From NCBI RefSeq assembly GCF_900114915.1, contig NZ_FOUS01000018.1:89229-153228 (forward strand): a stretch of DNA of 64,000 nucleotides, in the 5' to 3' direction. A program made the translations under genes and the position numbers. The notes beneath the pieces are model-generated. The model saw only the letters and a program-made list of their open reading frames with translations, was not told the origin of the DNA and made no database searches. This document shows positions 52,860 through 62,156 of this stretch, one piece after another (positions within the stretch are counted from its first letter, which is position 1; each line of letters starts with the position of its first letter). This DNA is from Bradyrhizobium sp. Rc3b. GTDB lineage: Bacteria > Pseudomonadota > Alphaproteobacteria > Rhizobiales > Xanthobacteraceae.

Positions 52860-54530
52860 CTACTTCGAAAGGCTCGGCAGATCGAGCCCCTTCTCGCGGG
52901 CGCAGTCGATCGCGGTCTCGTAGCCCGCGTCGGCATGGCGCATGACACCGCTGGCGGGATCGTTCCAGAGCACGCGCTCGATCCGCTTGGCCGCTTCCGG
53001 CGTACCGTCGGCGACGATCACCATGCCGGCGTGCTGGGAATAGCCGATGCCGACACCGCCGCCATGATGCAGCGACACCCAGGTTGCGCCGCTGGCGCAA
53101 TTGAGCAGCGCGTTCAGCAGTGGCCAGTCGGACACCGCGTCCGAGCCGTCCTTCATCGCTTCAGTCTCGCGGTTCGGGCTTGCCACCGAGCCGCTGTCGA
53201 GATGATCGCGGCCGATCACGATCGGCGCCTTGAGCTCGCCGCGCGCTACCATCTCGTTGAAGGCAAGGCCGAGTCGATCGCGATCGCCGAGGCCGACCCA
53301 GCAGATCCGCGCCGGCAGGCCCTGGAACTTGATGCGCTCCTTGGCCATGTCGAGCCAATTGTGCAGATGCTTGTCATCAGGCATCAGCTCCTTGACCTTG
53401 GCGTCGGTCTTGAAGATGTCCTCGGGATCGCCCGACAGCGCGGCCCAGCGGAACGGCCCGACGCCACGGCAGAACAGGGGACGGATATAGGCGGGGACGA
53501 AGCCCGGGAAATCGAAGGCGTTCTTCAGGCCCATGTCCTGCGCCATCTGGCGAATGTTGTTGCCGTAGTCGAGCGTCGGAATGCCCTGCGCATGGAAATC
53601 CAGCATGGCCTGGACGTGCTCGACCATCGACGTCTTCGACGCGCGCTCCACCCCCTTCGGATCGGAGGCGCGCTTGGCTTCCCAGTCGGCTAGCGTCCAG
53701 CCCTTCGGCAAATAGCCATTGACCGGATCGTGCGCGCTGGTCTGGTCGGTGACGACATCCGGCTTGACGCCACGGCGCACCAGTTCAGGGAAAATCTCCG
53801 CGGCATTGCCGAGCAGGCCGACCGAGACCGCCTTCTTCGTCTTGGCGGCATCTTCCATGATCGCCAGCGCTTCGTCGAGCGTTGCCGCCTGGCGATCGAG
53901 ATAGCCGGTACGCAAGCGCATCTCGATGCGGCTCGGCTGGCATTCAACCGCGAGCATCGAAGCGCCGGCCATGGTCGCGGCCAGCGGCTGCGCACCGCCC
54001 ATGCCACCCAAGCCGGCGGTGAGAATCCATTTGCCGGCAAGGCTGCCGCCATAATGGCGACGACCGACCTCGACGAAGGTCTCGTAGGTGCCCTGCACGA
54101 TGCCCTGGCTGCCGATATAGATCCAGGAGCCGGCCGTCATCTGGCCGTACATCATCAGGCCCTGGCGATCGAGCTCGTTGAAATGGTCGAGCGTTGCCCA
54201 ATGCGGCACGATGTTGGAGTTCGCGATCAGCACGCGCGGTGCATCCGCATGGGTGCGGAACACGCCGACCGGCTTGCCGGACTGGACCAGCAGCGTCTGG
54301 TCGCCTTCGAGCTTGCGCAAGGCCGCAACGATCCGGTCAAAGCTGTCCCAGTCGCGCGCGGCGCGGCCGATACCGCCATAGACCACGAGCTCGCTCGGGC
54401 GCTCCGCGACATCAGGATCGAGGTTGTTCATCAGCATGCGCAGCGGCGCTTCGGTCAGCCAGCTCTTGGCGCTGATGTCGCTGCCGCGGGGGGCGCGGAT
54501 GGTGCGGTCGTTGTCCAGTCGGCGGTTCAT
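52860..54530 (-). CDS. hutU: Urocanate hydratase HutU
   Basis: The 556-residue cytosolic enzyme converts urocanate to imidazolonepropionate with tightly bound NAD. Family segments include YGGIGRAARDWDSFDRIV, the NAD site TAGLGGMGGAQPLA, the FCRGVGPFRW segment with the active-site Cys, and ASGATWVSLHHGGGVGIGYS. Length is normal. It is the third gene of the leftward hutI-hutH-hutU operon. Confidence 0.97.
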   Translation of the reverse strand: MNRRLDNDRTIRAPRGSDISAKSWLTEAPLRMLMNNLDPDVAERPSELVVYGGIGRAARDWDSFDRIVAALRKLEGDQTLLVQSGKPVGVFRTHADAPRVLIANSNIVPHWATLDHFNELDRQGLMMYGQMTAGSWIYIGSQGIVQGTYETFVEVGRRHYGGSLAGKWILTAGLGGMGGAQPLAATMAGASMLAVECQPSRIEMRLRTGYLDRQAATLDEALAIMEDAAKTKKAVSVGLLGNAAEIFPELVRRGVKPDVVTDQTSAHDPVNGYLPKGWTLADWEAKRASDPKGVERASKTSMVEHVQAMLDFHAQGIPTLDYGNNIRQMAQDMGLKNAFDFPGFVPAYIRPLFCRGVGPFRWAALSGDPEDIFKTDAKVKELMPDDKHLHNWLDMAKERIKFQGLPARICWVGLGDRDRLGLAFNEMVARGELKAPIVIGRDHLDSGSVASPNRETEAMKDGSDAVSDWPLLNALLNCASGATWVSLHHGGGVGIGYSQHAGMVIVADGTPEAAKRIERVLWNDPASGVMRHADAGYETAIDCAREKGLDLPSLSK

Positions 54531-54539
54531 GCGGACCTC

Positions 54540-56099
54540 TTAATCAAGTCTCGGAAACGGATCGGATGGAAGCGCAGTGATCGCAATGGCCGGCAACGCA
54601 TCCGCATCGATCAGTGCAGCGGCCTTGGCCAGATCGCCGGCCATGTAGCGGTCCGCACTGAGCGCCGGCACCTGCTCGCGCAACGCGGCGATGACCGCAA
54701 CGAGCGGAGCACTGGTCGCATGCGGCGCGCGCAGCGTGATGCCTTGGGCCGCGACCAGCAGCTCGATGCCGAGAATCGCGGCGAGATTGTCGGCCATGTC
54801 GGACAGGCGCCGCGCGGCATGCGCCGCCATCGAGACGTGATCTTCCTGGTTGGCGCTGGTCGGCGTCGAATCGATCGAGCAGGCCGCTGCGCGCTGCTTG
54901 TTCTCGGCATAGAGCGCGGCGGCCGTCACCTCGGCGATCATGAAGCCGGAGTTGAGGCCGGGATCGGGGGTCAGGAACGGCGGCAGGCCGAAATTCAGCG
55001 CCGGATCGACCAGCGTCGCAATGCGCCGCTCGCTGATCGCGCCGATTTCCGACAGCGCCAGCGCGAGCGCGTCGGCGGCAAAGGCCACGGGCTCGGCGTG
55101 GAAGTTGCCGCCCGAGACGATCTCGCCGGTCTCGACCAGCACCAGTGGATTGTCGGTGACCGCGTTGGCTTCGACGATCAGCGTATGCGCGGCCTGCGTG
55201 ATCAGGTCGAGCGCTGCGCCCGCGACCTGCGGCTGGCAGCGCAGGCAATAGGGATCCTGCACGCGCTCGTCGCCTTCGAGATGCGACAGGCGAATGTCGC
55301 TGCCATCCAGCAGCGCGACAAGCGTCGCGGCTGCGGCGATCTGCCCGGCGTGACCGCGCAGTGCCTGGATTTCGGGACGGAACGGCGCCGTCGAGGCCAT
55401 CGCGGCGTCGACCGACAGCGCACCGGTCACGAGCGCCGCACGGGCCAGGCGAAACGCGCGTAGCACGCCGGCAATAGCGTAAGCGGTCGAGAACTGCGTG
55501 CCATTGATCAGCGCGAGTCCCTCCTTGGGGCCGAGCGTCAGCGGCGCGAGGCCGGCCGCGGCGAGCGCTTCACCGCCGGACACCGTTTTCCCGTCGACGA
55601 TCGCCTGCCCCTCACCGATCATCACCGCCGTCATATGCGCGAGCGGCGCAAGATCGCCGGAGGCGCCGACCGAGCCCTGCTGCGGCACCAGCGGAGTGAC
55701 ACTCCGTGCCAGCATGGCCTGCAACTGCTCGATCACCGCGCGGCGCACGCCGGAAGCGCCGCGCCCGAGCGAGACGATCTTCAGCGCCATCATCAGCCGA
55801 ACGATCGGCTCGGGCGTGGCTGGGCCGACGCCGCAGCAATGCGAGACGATGAGGTTGCGCTGGAGCAGCGCGGTCTGATCGGGCGGAATGCGCTTCGAGG
55901 CCAGCTTTCCGAAGCCGGTGTTGATGCCATAGACGGGCGCGTCGGCGTGCGCGGCCTTCGCGACGATTTCCGCAGCCGCCTCCACGCGTGGCCAGAACGA
56001 CGGATGAAGGACGACAGGGGCACCTTCAAGCACGCGCGCGAGATCGTCGAGGCTGACCGCTCCCGGCTTGACGACGATCGCTGTGCCCTGCTCCGTCAC
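54540..56099 (-). CDS. hutH: Histidine ammonia-lyase HutH
   Basis: The 519-residue enzyme deaminates histidine to urocanate. The MIO prosthetic group forms from Ala146-Ser147-Gly148 in GSVGASGDLAPLAH. Tyr58 in the VYGINTGFG motif and the ANQEDHVSM segment also match. The start is a GTG at 56099, after GGAGGGGACA, overlapping the hutI stop by four bases. A longer frame reaching 56195 lies inside hutI and is not used. Confidence 0.96.
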   Translation of the reverse strand: MTEQGTAIVVKPGAVSLDDLARVLEGAPVVLHPSFWPRVEAAAEIVAKAAHADAPVYGINTGFGKLASKRIPPDQTALLQRNLIVSHCCGVGPATPEPIVRLMMALKIVSLGRGASGVRRAVIEQLQAMLARSVTPLVPQQGSVGASGDLAPLAHMTAVMIGEGQAIVDGKTVSGGEALAAAGLAPLTLGPKEGLALINGTQFSTAYAIAGVLRAFRLARAALVTGALSVDAAMASTAPFRPEIQALRGHAGQIAAAATLVALLDGSDIRLSHLEGDERVQDPYCLRCQPQVAGAALDLITQAAHTLIVEANAVTDNPLVLVETGEIVSGGNFHAEPVAFAADALALALSEIGAISERRIATLVDPALNFGLPPFLTPDPGLNSGFMIAEVTAAALYAENKQRAAACSIDSTPTSANQEDHVSMAAHAARRLSDMADNLAAILGIELLVAAQGITLRAPHATSAPLVAVIAALREQVPALSADRYMAGDLAKAAALIDADALPAIAITALPSDPFPRLD

Positions 56100-57310
56100 T
56101 GTCCCCTCCACACCCGGCGATGCAGCGGATTGAAGCCGATGCGATAAACAAGCTCGGCGGGCCGCTCGATGTCCCAGATCGCAAGATCGCACCATTTGCC
56201 AGCCTCAAACGTGCCGGTCTCGCCGAGCACGCCCAAGGCACGCGCGCCCTCGCGGGTGATTCCGGCGAGGCATTCGGCGACGGTCATCCGGAACAGGGTC
56301 GCGCCCATGTTCATCGTGAGCAGAAGCGAGGTCAGCGGTGAGCTGCCGGGATTGCAATCGGTCGCGAGCGCCATGGAAACGCCGTGGGCGCGGAACGCCT
56401 CAACCGGCGGCTTCTGCGTCTCGCGGATGAAGTAGAATGCGCCAGGCAGCAGCACGGCCACCGTACCGGCCTTCGCCATCGCGGCGGCGCCCGCTTCATC
56501 CGTGTGCTCGAGATGATCGGCGGAGAGCGCCGAGAAGCTTGCAGCGAGCGCCGCACCGCCGAGGTTCGACAACTGATCGGCATGGAGCTTGACCGGCAGC
56601 CCGAGCCCCCTCGCCGTCTCGAACACCTGCGCGGTCTGCTCCGCCGAAAAGGCGATGCCTTCCATGAAGGCGTCGACAGCGTCGGCGAGGCCCGCCTTTG
56701 CAACAGCGGGCAGCATCTCGTTGCAGACGAGATCGATATAGCGATTTTTGTCCCCGTCCGCTTCCACCGGCAGAGCGTGCGCCCCGAGGAAGGAGGTGCG
56801 GATGGCAACCGGCCGCTGGCGGCTGATGCTGCGCGCGGCCGCGAGCTGGCGCATCTCGGTTTCGGTGTCGAGGCCGTAGCCCGACTTGATCTCGACCGTG
56901 GTTGCGCCCTCACCGATCAGCGCATCGAGCCGCGGCAGCGCGCTCGCGACGAGATCGGCTTCGCTCGCCTTGCGCGTCGCCGCCACCGTTGAAACGATGC
57001 CGCCGCCGGCGCGCGCGATCTCCTCGTAGCTCGCGCCCTTCAGGCGCAGCTCGAACTCGTGCGCGCGGTTGCCGCCATAGACGAGATGGGTGTGGCAGTC
57101 GACGAGGCCGGGCGTGATCCAGCGACCCTCGCAGTCGATCCGTTCGGCCGCGTCGGCATCCGCCGGAAAATCGGACTGCGCACCGGCATAGACGATACGG
57201 CCGCCGCGCGCGGCGATCAGGCCACGCTCGATCTCGCCGAGATCGGGCCGGTCGGCCCGCATCGTGGCGAGCCGGGCATTGTGCCAGATCCGGTCGAAGC
57301 GCTCTGCCAT
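56096..57310 (-). CDS. hutI: Imidazolonepropionase HutI
   Basis: The 404-residue amidohydrolase opens the imidazolone ring to give formiminoglutamate. Metal ligands are seen in DCHTHLVYGGNR, the later HADQLSNLGG and SADHLEHTD, and ATDCNPGSSP carries the last aspartate. It is the first gene of the leftward hut operon, starting 84 bases from hutF. Confidence 0.96.
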   Translation of the reverse strand: MAERFDRIWHNARLATMRADRPDLGEIERGLIAARGGRIVYAGAQSDFPADADAAERIDCEGRWITPGLVDCHTHLVYGGNRAHEFELRLKGASYEEIARAGGGIVSTVAATRKASEADLVASALPRLDALIGEGATTVEIKSGYGLDTETEMRQLAAARSISRQRPVAIRTSFLGAHALPVEADGDKNRYIDLVCNEMLPAVAKAGLADAVDAFMEGIAFSAEQTAQVFETARGLGLPVKLHADQLSNLGGAALAASFSALSADHLEHTDEAGAAAMAKAGTVAVLLPGAFYFIRETQKPPVEAFRAHGVSMALATDCNPGSSPLTSLLLTMNMGATLFRMTVAECLAGITREGARALGVLGETGTFEAGKWCDLAIWDIERPAELVYRIGFNPLHRRVWRGQ

Positions 57311-57340
57311 GCAACGGTCCCTTCGCGTGGGATGCTTGAC

Positions 57341-57360
57341 TTATATGTCTAGACATATAA
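57341..57360. promoter_or_regulatory. Perfect 20-bp palindrome, probable HutC operator
   Basis: TTATATGTCTAGACATATAA is its own reverse complement and lies in the 84-base divergent hutI-hutF promoter. A TATAAT overlaps its right end (57356-57361). GntR/HutC-type repressors bind palindromes of this kind, and hutC is the second rightward gene. An outer 9-bp inverted repeat, AACGGTCCC/GGGACCGTT (57313-57321 and 57365-57373), frames it. Confidence 0.85.
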
Positions 57361-57394
57361 TCGTGGGACCGTTCTGTCCAGCCGGCGTGTAATC

Positions 57395-58753
57395 ATGACC
57401 CGACTGCATTTCGCCTCCGCGCTCCTGCCCTCGGGCTGGGCCAATGACGTGCAGGTGGTGATCACCGCCGGCGCGATCGCGGCGGTGTCCGCGGGTGTGC
57501 AGCCGGCCGCCGGCGACGAGCGCCACGCCATCGCGCTTCCGGGACTTGCGAGCCTGCACAGCCACGCCTTCCAGCGCGGCATGGCGGGCCTTGCTGAGCT
57601 GCGCGGCAATTCCACCGACACGTTCTGGACCTGGCGCGAGACGATGTATCGCTTCGCCCTGGCAATGACGCCGGACGACGTCGCCGCCGTCGCGACACTT
57701 CTCTATGTCGAGATGCTCGAACAGGGATTTACCCGCGTCGGTGAATTCCATTATCTGCACCATGATCGCGACGGCTCGCCCTATGCCGATCCCGCCGAGA
57801 CGGCCGCGCGCATCGCGCAGGCTGCCGAAGCCTCCGGCATTGCCCTGACCTTGCTGCCGAGTTTCTATGCGCACGGTTCCTTCGGCGGCGCAGCGCCTCA
57901 TGACGGCCAACGCCGCTTCATCTGCTCGGTCGATCAGTTCGCGGCATTGATGGCGGCGTCGCGTAAGGCGATCAGCACATTGCACGGCGCCAATATCGGC
58001 ATCGCGCCGCACAGCCTGCGCGCGGTAACGCCTGACGAGCTTGCAGCGATCATTCCGCTCGCCGAGGGCGGCCCGGTGCATATCCACGCCGCCGAGCAGG
58101 TGAAGGAAGTCGACGATTGCCTGGCCTGGTCCCGCCGGCGCCCGGTGCAATGGTTGCTGGAGCACGCGCCCGTCGACCGGCGCTGGTGCCTCATTCACGC
58201 GACGCACATGACGGATGACGAAGTCAGCGCGTTCGCAACGTCTGGCGCGGTCGCTGGCCTCTGCCCCATCACCGAAGCGAGCCTCGGCGACGGCATCTTT
58301 CCCGCCCGTGAATTTGTCGCTGCCGGTGGCGCCTTTGGCGTCGGCACGGATTCCAACGTGCTGGTCGGCGTCGCCGACGAATTGCGCCAGCTCGAATACG
58401 GGCAGCGCCTCAAGCACCGCGAGCGCAACGTGCTCTCCGCCGGCGCAGGCCGCTCGACCGGACGGACGCTGTTCGATCATGCGCTCGCAGGCGGCGCACA
58501 GGCGCTGGCGCAACCGACCGTCGGCCTCGCGCCCGGCGCGCACGCCGATATCGTCACGCTCGACGGCGCACATCCCTCGCTGGCAGGGCGTCACGGCGAT
58601 GCCACGATCGACGGCTGGATCTTTGCCGCGGGCAGCGGCGCGATCGACTGCGTCTGGGCTGGCGGTCACAAGGTGGTCGAAGGCGGACGTCATGCGTTGC
58701 GACAAGCTGCACGCGAGCGCTTCAACGCGGCGGTTCGGAGGCTTGTCGCATGA
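57395..58753 (+). CDS. hutF: Formimidoylglutamate deiminase HutF
   Basis: The 452-residue amidohydrolase converts N-formimino-L-glutamate to N-formyl-L-glutamate and ammonia. Metal ligands are seen in SLHSHAFQRG, and the later HIHAAEQ, IHATHM and GTDSNV motifs match the family. Its presence shows the five-step histidine route, which needs an N-formylglutamate deformylase. It diverges from hutI and overlaps hutC by four bases. Confidence 0.95.
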   Translation: MTRLHFASALLPSGWANDVQVVITAGAIAAVSAGVQPAAGDERHAIALPGLASLHSHAFQRGMAGLAELRGNSTDTFWTWRETMYRFALAMTPDDVAAVATLLYVEMLEQGFTRVGEFHYLHHDRDGSPYADPAETAARIAQAAEASGIALTLLPSFYAHGSFGGAAPHDGQRRFICSVDQFAALMAASRKAISTLHGANIGIAPHSLRAVTPDELAAIIPLAEGGPVHIHAAEQVKEVDDCLAWSRRRPVQWLLEHAPVDRRWCLIHATHMTDDEVSAFATSGAVAGLCPITEASLGDGIFPAREFVAAGGAFGVGTDSNVLVGVADELRQLEYGQRLKHRERNVLSAGAGRSTGRTLFDHALAGGAQALAQPTVGLAPGAHADIVTLDGAHPSLAGRHGDATIDGWIFAAGSGAIDCVWAGGHKVVEGGRHALRQAARERFNAAVRRLVA

Positions 58754-59478
58754 GCCTTGCCACCGACGCGGCCGACAAGCCGACGCTGTACAAGCGGATT
58801 CGCGCCGACATCGAGAAGCGCATCCTGACCGGCGAATGGCCGCCGGGGCATCGCATCCCGTTCGAGCATGAACTGGTGGCGCGCTACGGCTGCTCGCGCA
58901 TGACGGTGAACAAGGCACTGTCGGAGCTGGCGCAGGCCGATTTGATCGAGCGGCGGCGGCGCGCCGGCTCCTTCGTCCGGCGGCCGCAGCACATGTCGGC
59001 GGTGCTCAAGATCGCCGACATCCGCGCCGAGATCACCGCATTGGGGCGCGCCTACGGCTATGAGTTGATCGGCCGCAAGCTGCGCACCGCGACCACTGCC
59101 GATCGCGACCGTCTCGGCGTGAGGAAGGTCGGCAAGGTGGTCGCGATCACCTGCCGGCACAGCGCCGACAAGGTGCCGTTCGCCATCGAGGACCGGCTGA
59201 TCGACCTTGCATCCGTGCCTGACGCTGCGACCGCCGATTTCTCGCGCGAGCCGCCGGGCTCCTGGCTGCTGCACCATGTCCCGTGGACCGAGGCCGAGCA
59301 CACGATCAGCGCCATCGTTGCGGACGATCGCACGGCGGACGCGCTCGCGATCGCCGTCGGCGCGCCCTGTCTCGTGATCGACCGCTACACCTGGCGCAGC
59401 GCACGCACCATCACCGCCGTGCGCCTGCTCTATCCCGGTGACTCTCACCGCCTTGTCGCGCGATTCAAGGGAGGCTGA
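58750..59478 (+). CDS. hutC: HutC, GntR/UTRA-family repressor of histidine utilisation
   Basis: The 242-residue protein has an N-terminal GntR winged helix (about 13-78; YKRIRADIEKRILTGEWPPG and ELVARYGCSRMTVNKALSEL) and a C-terminal UTRA ligand domain (about 95-235). HutC proteins sense urocanate and release hut promoters. The gene is coupled to hutF by ATGA, so the repressor is expressed from the promoter it controls. Confidence 0.93.
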   Translation: MSLATDAADKPTLYKRIRADIEKRILTGEWPPGHRIPFEHELVARYGCSRMTVNKALSELAQADLIERRRRAGSFVRRPQHMSAVLKIADIRAEITALGRAYGYELIGRKLRTATTADRDRLGVRKVGKVVAITCRHSADKVPFAIEDRLIDLASVPDAATADFSREPPGSWLLHHVPWTEAEHTISAIVADDRTADALAIAVGAPCLVIDRYTWRSARTITAVRLLYPGDSHRLVARFKGG

Positions 59479-59583
59479 AAGGACATGTCGGCACAAATCG
59501 TGCAACGCTTCGGGCAACGGTCCATCCGGACCGACAATGATCAACAGGACGTCAATCCATCGATCGGCAAGAGGACGACAACC

Positions 59584-60528
59584 ATGCGTAGTTCGACGAT
59601 ATTTGCGACAATCATTGCTCTTTCGGCCACCACTCCCGTGCTCGCCGACGACGTCAAGGTCGGCGTGGGCATCTCCGGCTGGACCGGCTTCGCGCCGCTG
59701 ACACTGGCGAAGGAGGCTGGCATCTTCAAGAAGAACGGCCTCGACGTCACCATCAAGAAAATTCCGCAGAAGGACCGGCACCTTGCGATCGCGTCGGGCG
59801 ACATCCAGTGCGCGGCGACCACGGTCGAGACCTGGATCTCCTGGAACGCGAACGGCGTTGCGACCAAGCAGATCTTCCAGCTCGACAAGAGCTTTGGCGC
59901 CGACGGCATGGCTGTGCGCAACGATGTCGCCGCGATCAAGGACCTGAAGGGCAAGACCGTCGCAGCGTCCGCGCCCGGCACCTCGCCTTATTTCGCGCTG
60001 GCCTGGATGCTCAAGAAAAACGGCCTCACGGTGAAGGACGTCACCGTCGTCAACCTCGAGCCGGCCGCGGCCGCGCAGGCCTTCGTCTCCGGCCAGAACG
60101 ATGCGGCGATGACCTATGAGCCGTATCTGTCGACGGTGCGCGCTGCGCCCGACAAGGGCAAGATCATCGCGACCACGCTGGACTATCCGATGGTCATGGA
60201 CACCTTCGGCTGCACGCCGAAATTCCTGACCGACAATCCCAAGGCCGCCAAGGCGCTTGCCGACAGCTATTTCGAGGCGCTCGACATGATCGCCAAGGAC
60301 CAGGCCAAGGCCTACGAGATCATGGGTGCGGACGTGAAGCAGAGCGGCGAGCAGTTCGGCAACTCGGCGAAGTATCTGCGCTGGCAGGACAAGGCCGCGA
60401 ACCAGAAGTTCTTTGCCGGCGACTTCCTGACCTTCAACAAGGAGGCCGCCGAGCTGCTGCTCGAGATCGGCATCATCAAGGCTGCGCCGAAGGTCGAGGA
60501 TCTCTTCGACGCCAGCTTCATCAAGTAA
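59584..60528 (+). CDS. ABC transporter substrate-binding protein (NMT1/TauA type) linked to hut genes
   Basis: The 314-residue protein has a signal peptide ending VLADD and the NMT1-type opening VGISGWTGFAPLTLAKEAGI. It lies 105 bases after hutC and is followed by permease and ATPase genes. The ATG at 59584 gives a normal signal peptide; an ATG at 59485 has a better ribosome site (AAAGGAC) but adds 33 unusual residues. The ligand may be histidine, urocanate or a related compound, by place only. Confidence 0.85.
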   Translation: MRSSTIFATIIALSATTPVLADDVKVGVGISGWTGFAPLTLAKEAGIFKKNGLDVTIKKIPQKDRHLAIASGDIQCAATTVETWISWNANGVATKQIFQLDKSFGADGMAVRNDVAAIKDLKGKTVAASAPGTSPYFALAWMLKKNGLTVKDVTVVNLEPAAAAQAFVSGQNDAAMTYEPYLSTVRAAPDKGKIIATTLDYPMVMDTFGCTPKFLTDNPKAAKALADSYFEALDMIAKDQAKAYEIMGADVKQSGEQFGNSAKYLRWQDKAANQKFFAGDFLTFNKEAAELLLEIGIIKAAPKVEDLFDASFIK

Positions 60529-60545
60529 GTCACTCACGCGCTGCT

Positions 60546-60567
60546 GGCCCCGTCTCGCGGCGGGGCC
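60546..60567 (+). terminator. Intercistronic hairpin after the binding-protein gene
   Basis: GGCCCCG (60546-60552) pairs with CGGGGCC (60561-60567) around an eight-base loop, 18 bases after the stop. Hairpins here often protect the binding-protein part of the transcript and lower expression of the permease. Confidence 0.5.
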
Positions 60568-60600
60568 GGCAAGTCTGTTCACCGCCCGGATATATCGTCG

Positions 60601-61374
60601 ATGCGTCCCCTGGACCCTGTTACATCGAAGCAGCGCGTGGCCTACGGCCTTGCATTCTTCGTGGTGTTCGTTGCCCTCTGGTCGTGGGCGACCTTTGGCG
60701 GCTATGTGTCGAAGACCTTTCTCGCCAACCCGCTGACCATGGTGCAGGAAGGTTATGACCTGCTGGCCAAGCAGGGTTTTGTGTTCGACATCGGCATGAC
60801 GATCTGGCGCGTCGTCGGCGGCTTTGCGCTCGCAGCGATCATCGCAGTGCCGCTCGGCGTTCTCATGGGCGCCTACAAGCCGGTCGAGGCGTTCCTCGAG
60901 CCGTTCGTCTCCTTCGCGCGCTATCTGCCCGCCTCCGCCTTCATTCCGCTGTTGATTCTGTGGGCCGGCATCGGCGAGCTGCAGAAGCTCCTCGTCATCT
61001 TCATCGGCTCGGTGTTTCAGGTCATCCTGATGGTCGCCGTGACCGTCGGCGCCACGCGGCGCGATCTGGTCGAGGCGGCCTATACGTTGGGGGCCCGCGA
61101 CCGCGGCATCATCCGCCGCGTGCTGCTGCCCTCCTCCGCACCCGAGATCGCGGAAATCCTGCGGCTGGTGCTGGGCTGGGCCTGGACCTACGTCATCGTC
61201 GCCGAGCTGATCGGCTCGTCCTCGGGCATCGGTCACATGATCACCGACAGCCAGGCGCTGCTCAACACCGGCCAGATCATTTTCGGCATCATCGTGATCG
61301 GGCTGATCGGCCTCCTCTCCGACTTCATGTTCAAGGCATTCAACGCCTGGCTGTTTCCGTGGAGGCTCGCATGA
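60601..61374 (+). CDS. ABC transporter permease (SsuC/TauC type) linked to hut genes
   Basis: The 257-residue membrane protein has about six helices and the EAA-type loop (LVEAAYTLGARDRGIIRRVLLPSS). It overlaps the ATPase gene by four bases. It serves the binding protein at 59584-60528. Confidence 0.88.
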   Translation: MRPLDPVTSKQRVAYGLAFFVVFVALWSWATFGGYVSKTFLANPLTMVQEGYDLLAKQGFVFDIGMTIWRVVGGFALAAIIAVPLGVLMGAYKPVEAFLEPFVSFARYLPASAFIPLLILWAGIGELQKLLVIFIGSVFQVILMVAVTVGATRRDLVEAAYTLGARDRGIIRRVLLPSSAPEIAEILRLVLGWAWTYVIVAELIGSSSGIGHMITDSQALLNTGQIIFGIIVIGLIGLLSDFMFKAFNAWLFPWRLA

Positions 61375-62156
61375 CGATCCTCAAGGTCGAACAGGTCTCG
61401 CGCACTTTCCCCGCACGCCACGGCAACGCGCCGACCAAGGCGCTGGAGCCGACCGATCTCGTCATCGGCAACAACGACTTCGTCACCATCCTCGGCCCCT
61501 CCGGCTGCGGCAAGTCCACGCTGCTGCGCATCGTTGCGGGCCTCGACCGTCCGACCAGCGGGCGCGTCACGCTCGACGGGCGCGAGGTCGCCGGTCCGGG
61601 CGCCGATCGCGGCATGGTGTTCCAGTCCTACACGCTGTTTCCCTGGCTCACCGTGCGCGAGAACATCGCCTTCGGCCTGCGCGAGCGCGGCGTGTCCGAG
61701 GCGGAGCGGCACAAGATCGCCGACGCCTTCATCCGTCAGGTCGGCCTGTCCGGCTTCGAGAATCATTGGCCGAAGCAGCTCTCCGGCGGCATGCAGCAGC
61801 GCACGGCGATCGCGCGCGCGCTCGCCAACGACCCGAAAATCCTGCTGCTCGACGAGCCCTTCGGCGCGCTGGATAACCAAACCCGCGCCCTGATGCAGGA
61901 GATGCTGCTCGGGATCTGGGAGCGCGACCAGAAGACCGTGCTGTTCGTGACCCACGACATCGAGGAAGCGATCTTCCTCGGCAGCCGTGTCATCGTCATG
62001 AGCGCGCGCCCCGGCCGGATCAAGGCCGAGATCACTGTGGACCTGCCGCATCCGCGCTCCTACAAGATCAAGACCACGCCGGAATTCGTCCAGCTCAAGG
62101 AACGGCTGGTCGAGGAGATCCGCACCGAGGCGCTGAAGGTTACTGAGCATGCCTGA
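61371..62156 (+). CDS. ABC transporter ATP-binding protein (SsuB/TauB type) linked to hut genes
   Basis: The 261-residue ATPase has Walker A GPSGCGKST, signature LSGGMQQR, Walker B ILLLDEPFGALD and switch VTHDIEEA. GGAGG precedes the ATG at 61371. It overlaps both neighbours (four and eight bases), so permease, ATPase and hydrolase are translationally coupled. Confidence 0.92.
   Translation: MTILKVEQVSRTFPARHGNAPTKALEPTDLVIGNNDFVTILGPSGCGKSTLLRIVAGLDRPTSGRVTLDGREVAGPGADRGMVFQSYTLFPWLTVRENIAFGLRERGVSEAERHKIADAFIRQVGLSGFENHWPKQLSGGMQQRTAIARALANDPKILLLDEPFGALDNQTRALMQEMLLGIWERDQKTVLFVTHDIEEAIFLGSRVIVMSARPGRIKAEITVDLPHPRSYKIKTTPEFVQLKERLVEEIRTEALKVTEHA

Noticed and set aside
58690..61236. An 848-codon open frame on the minus strand opposite hutC and the ABC transporter
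   Set aside because: It spans three clear rightward genes and has no motif.
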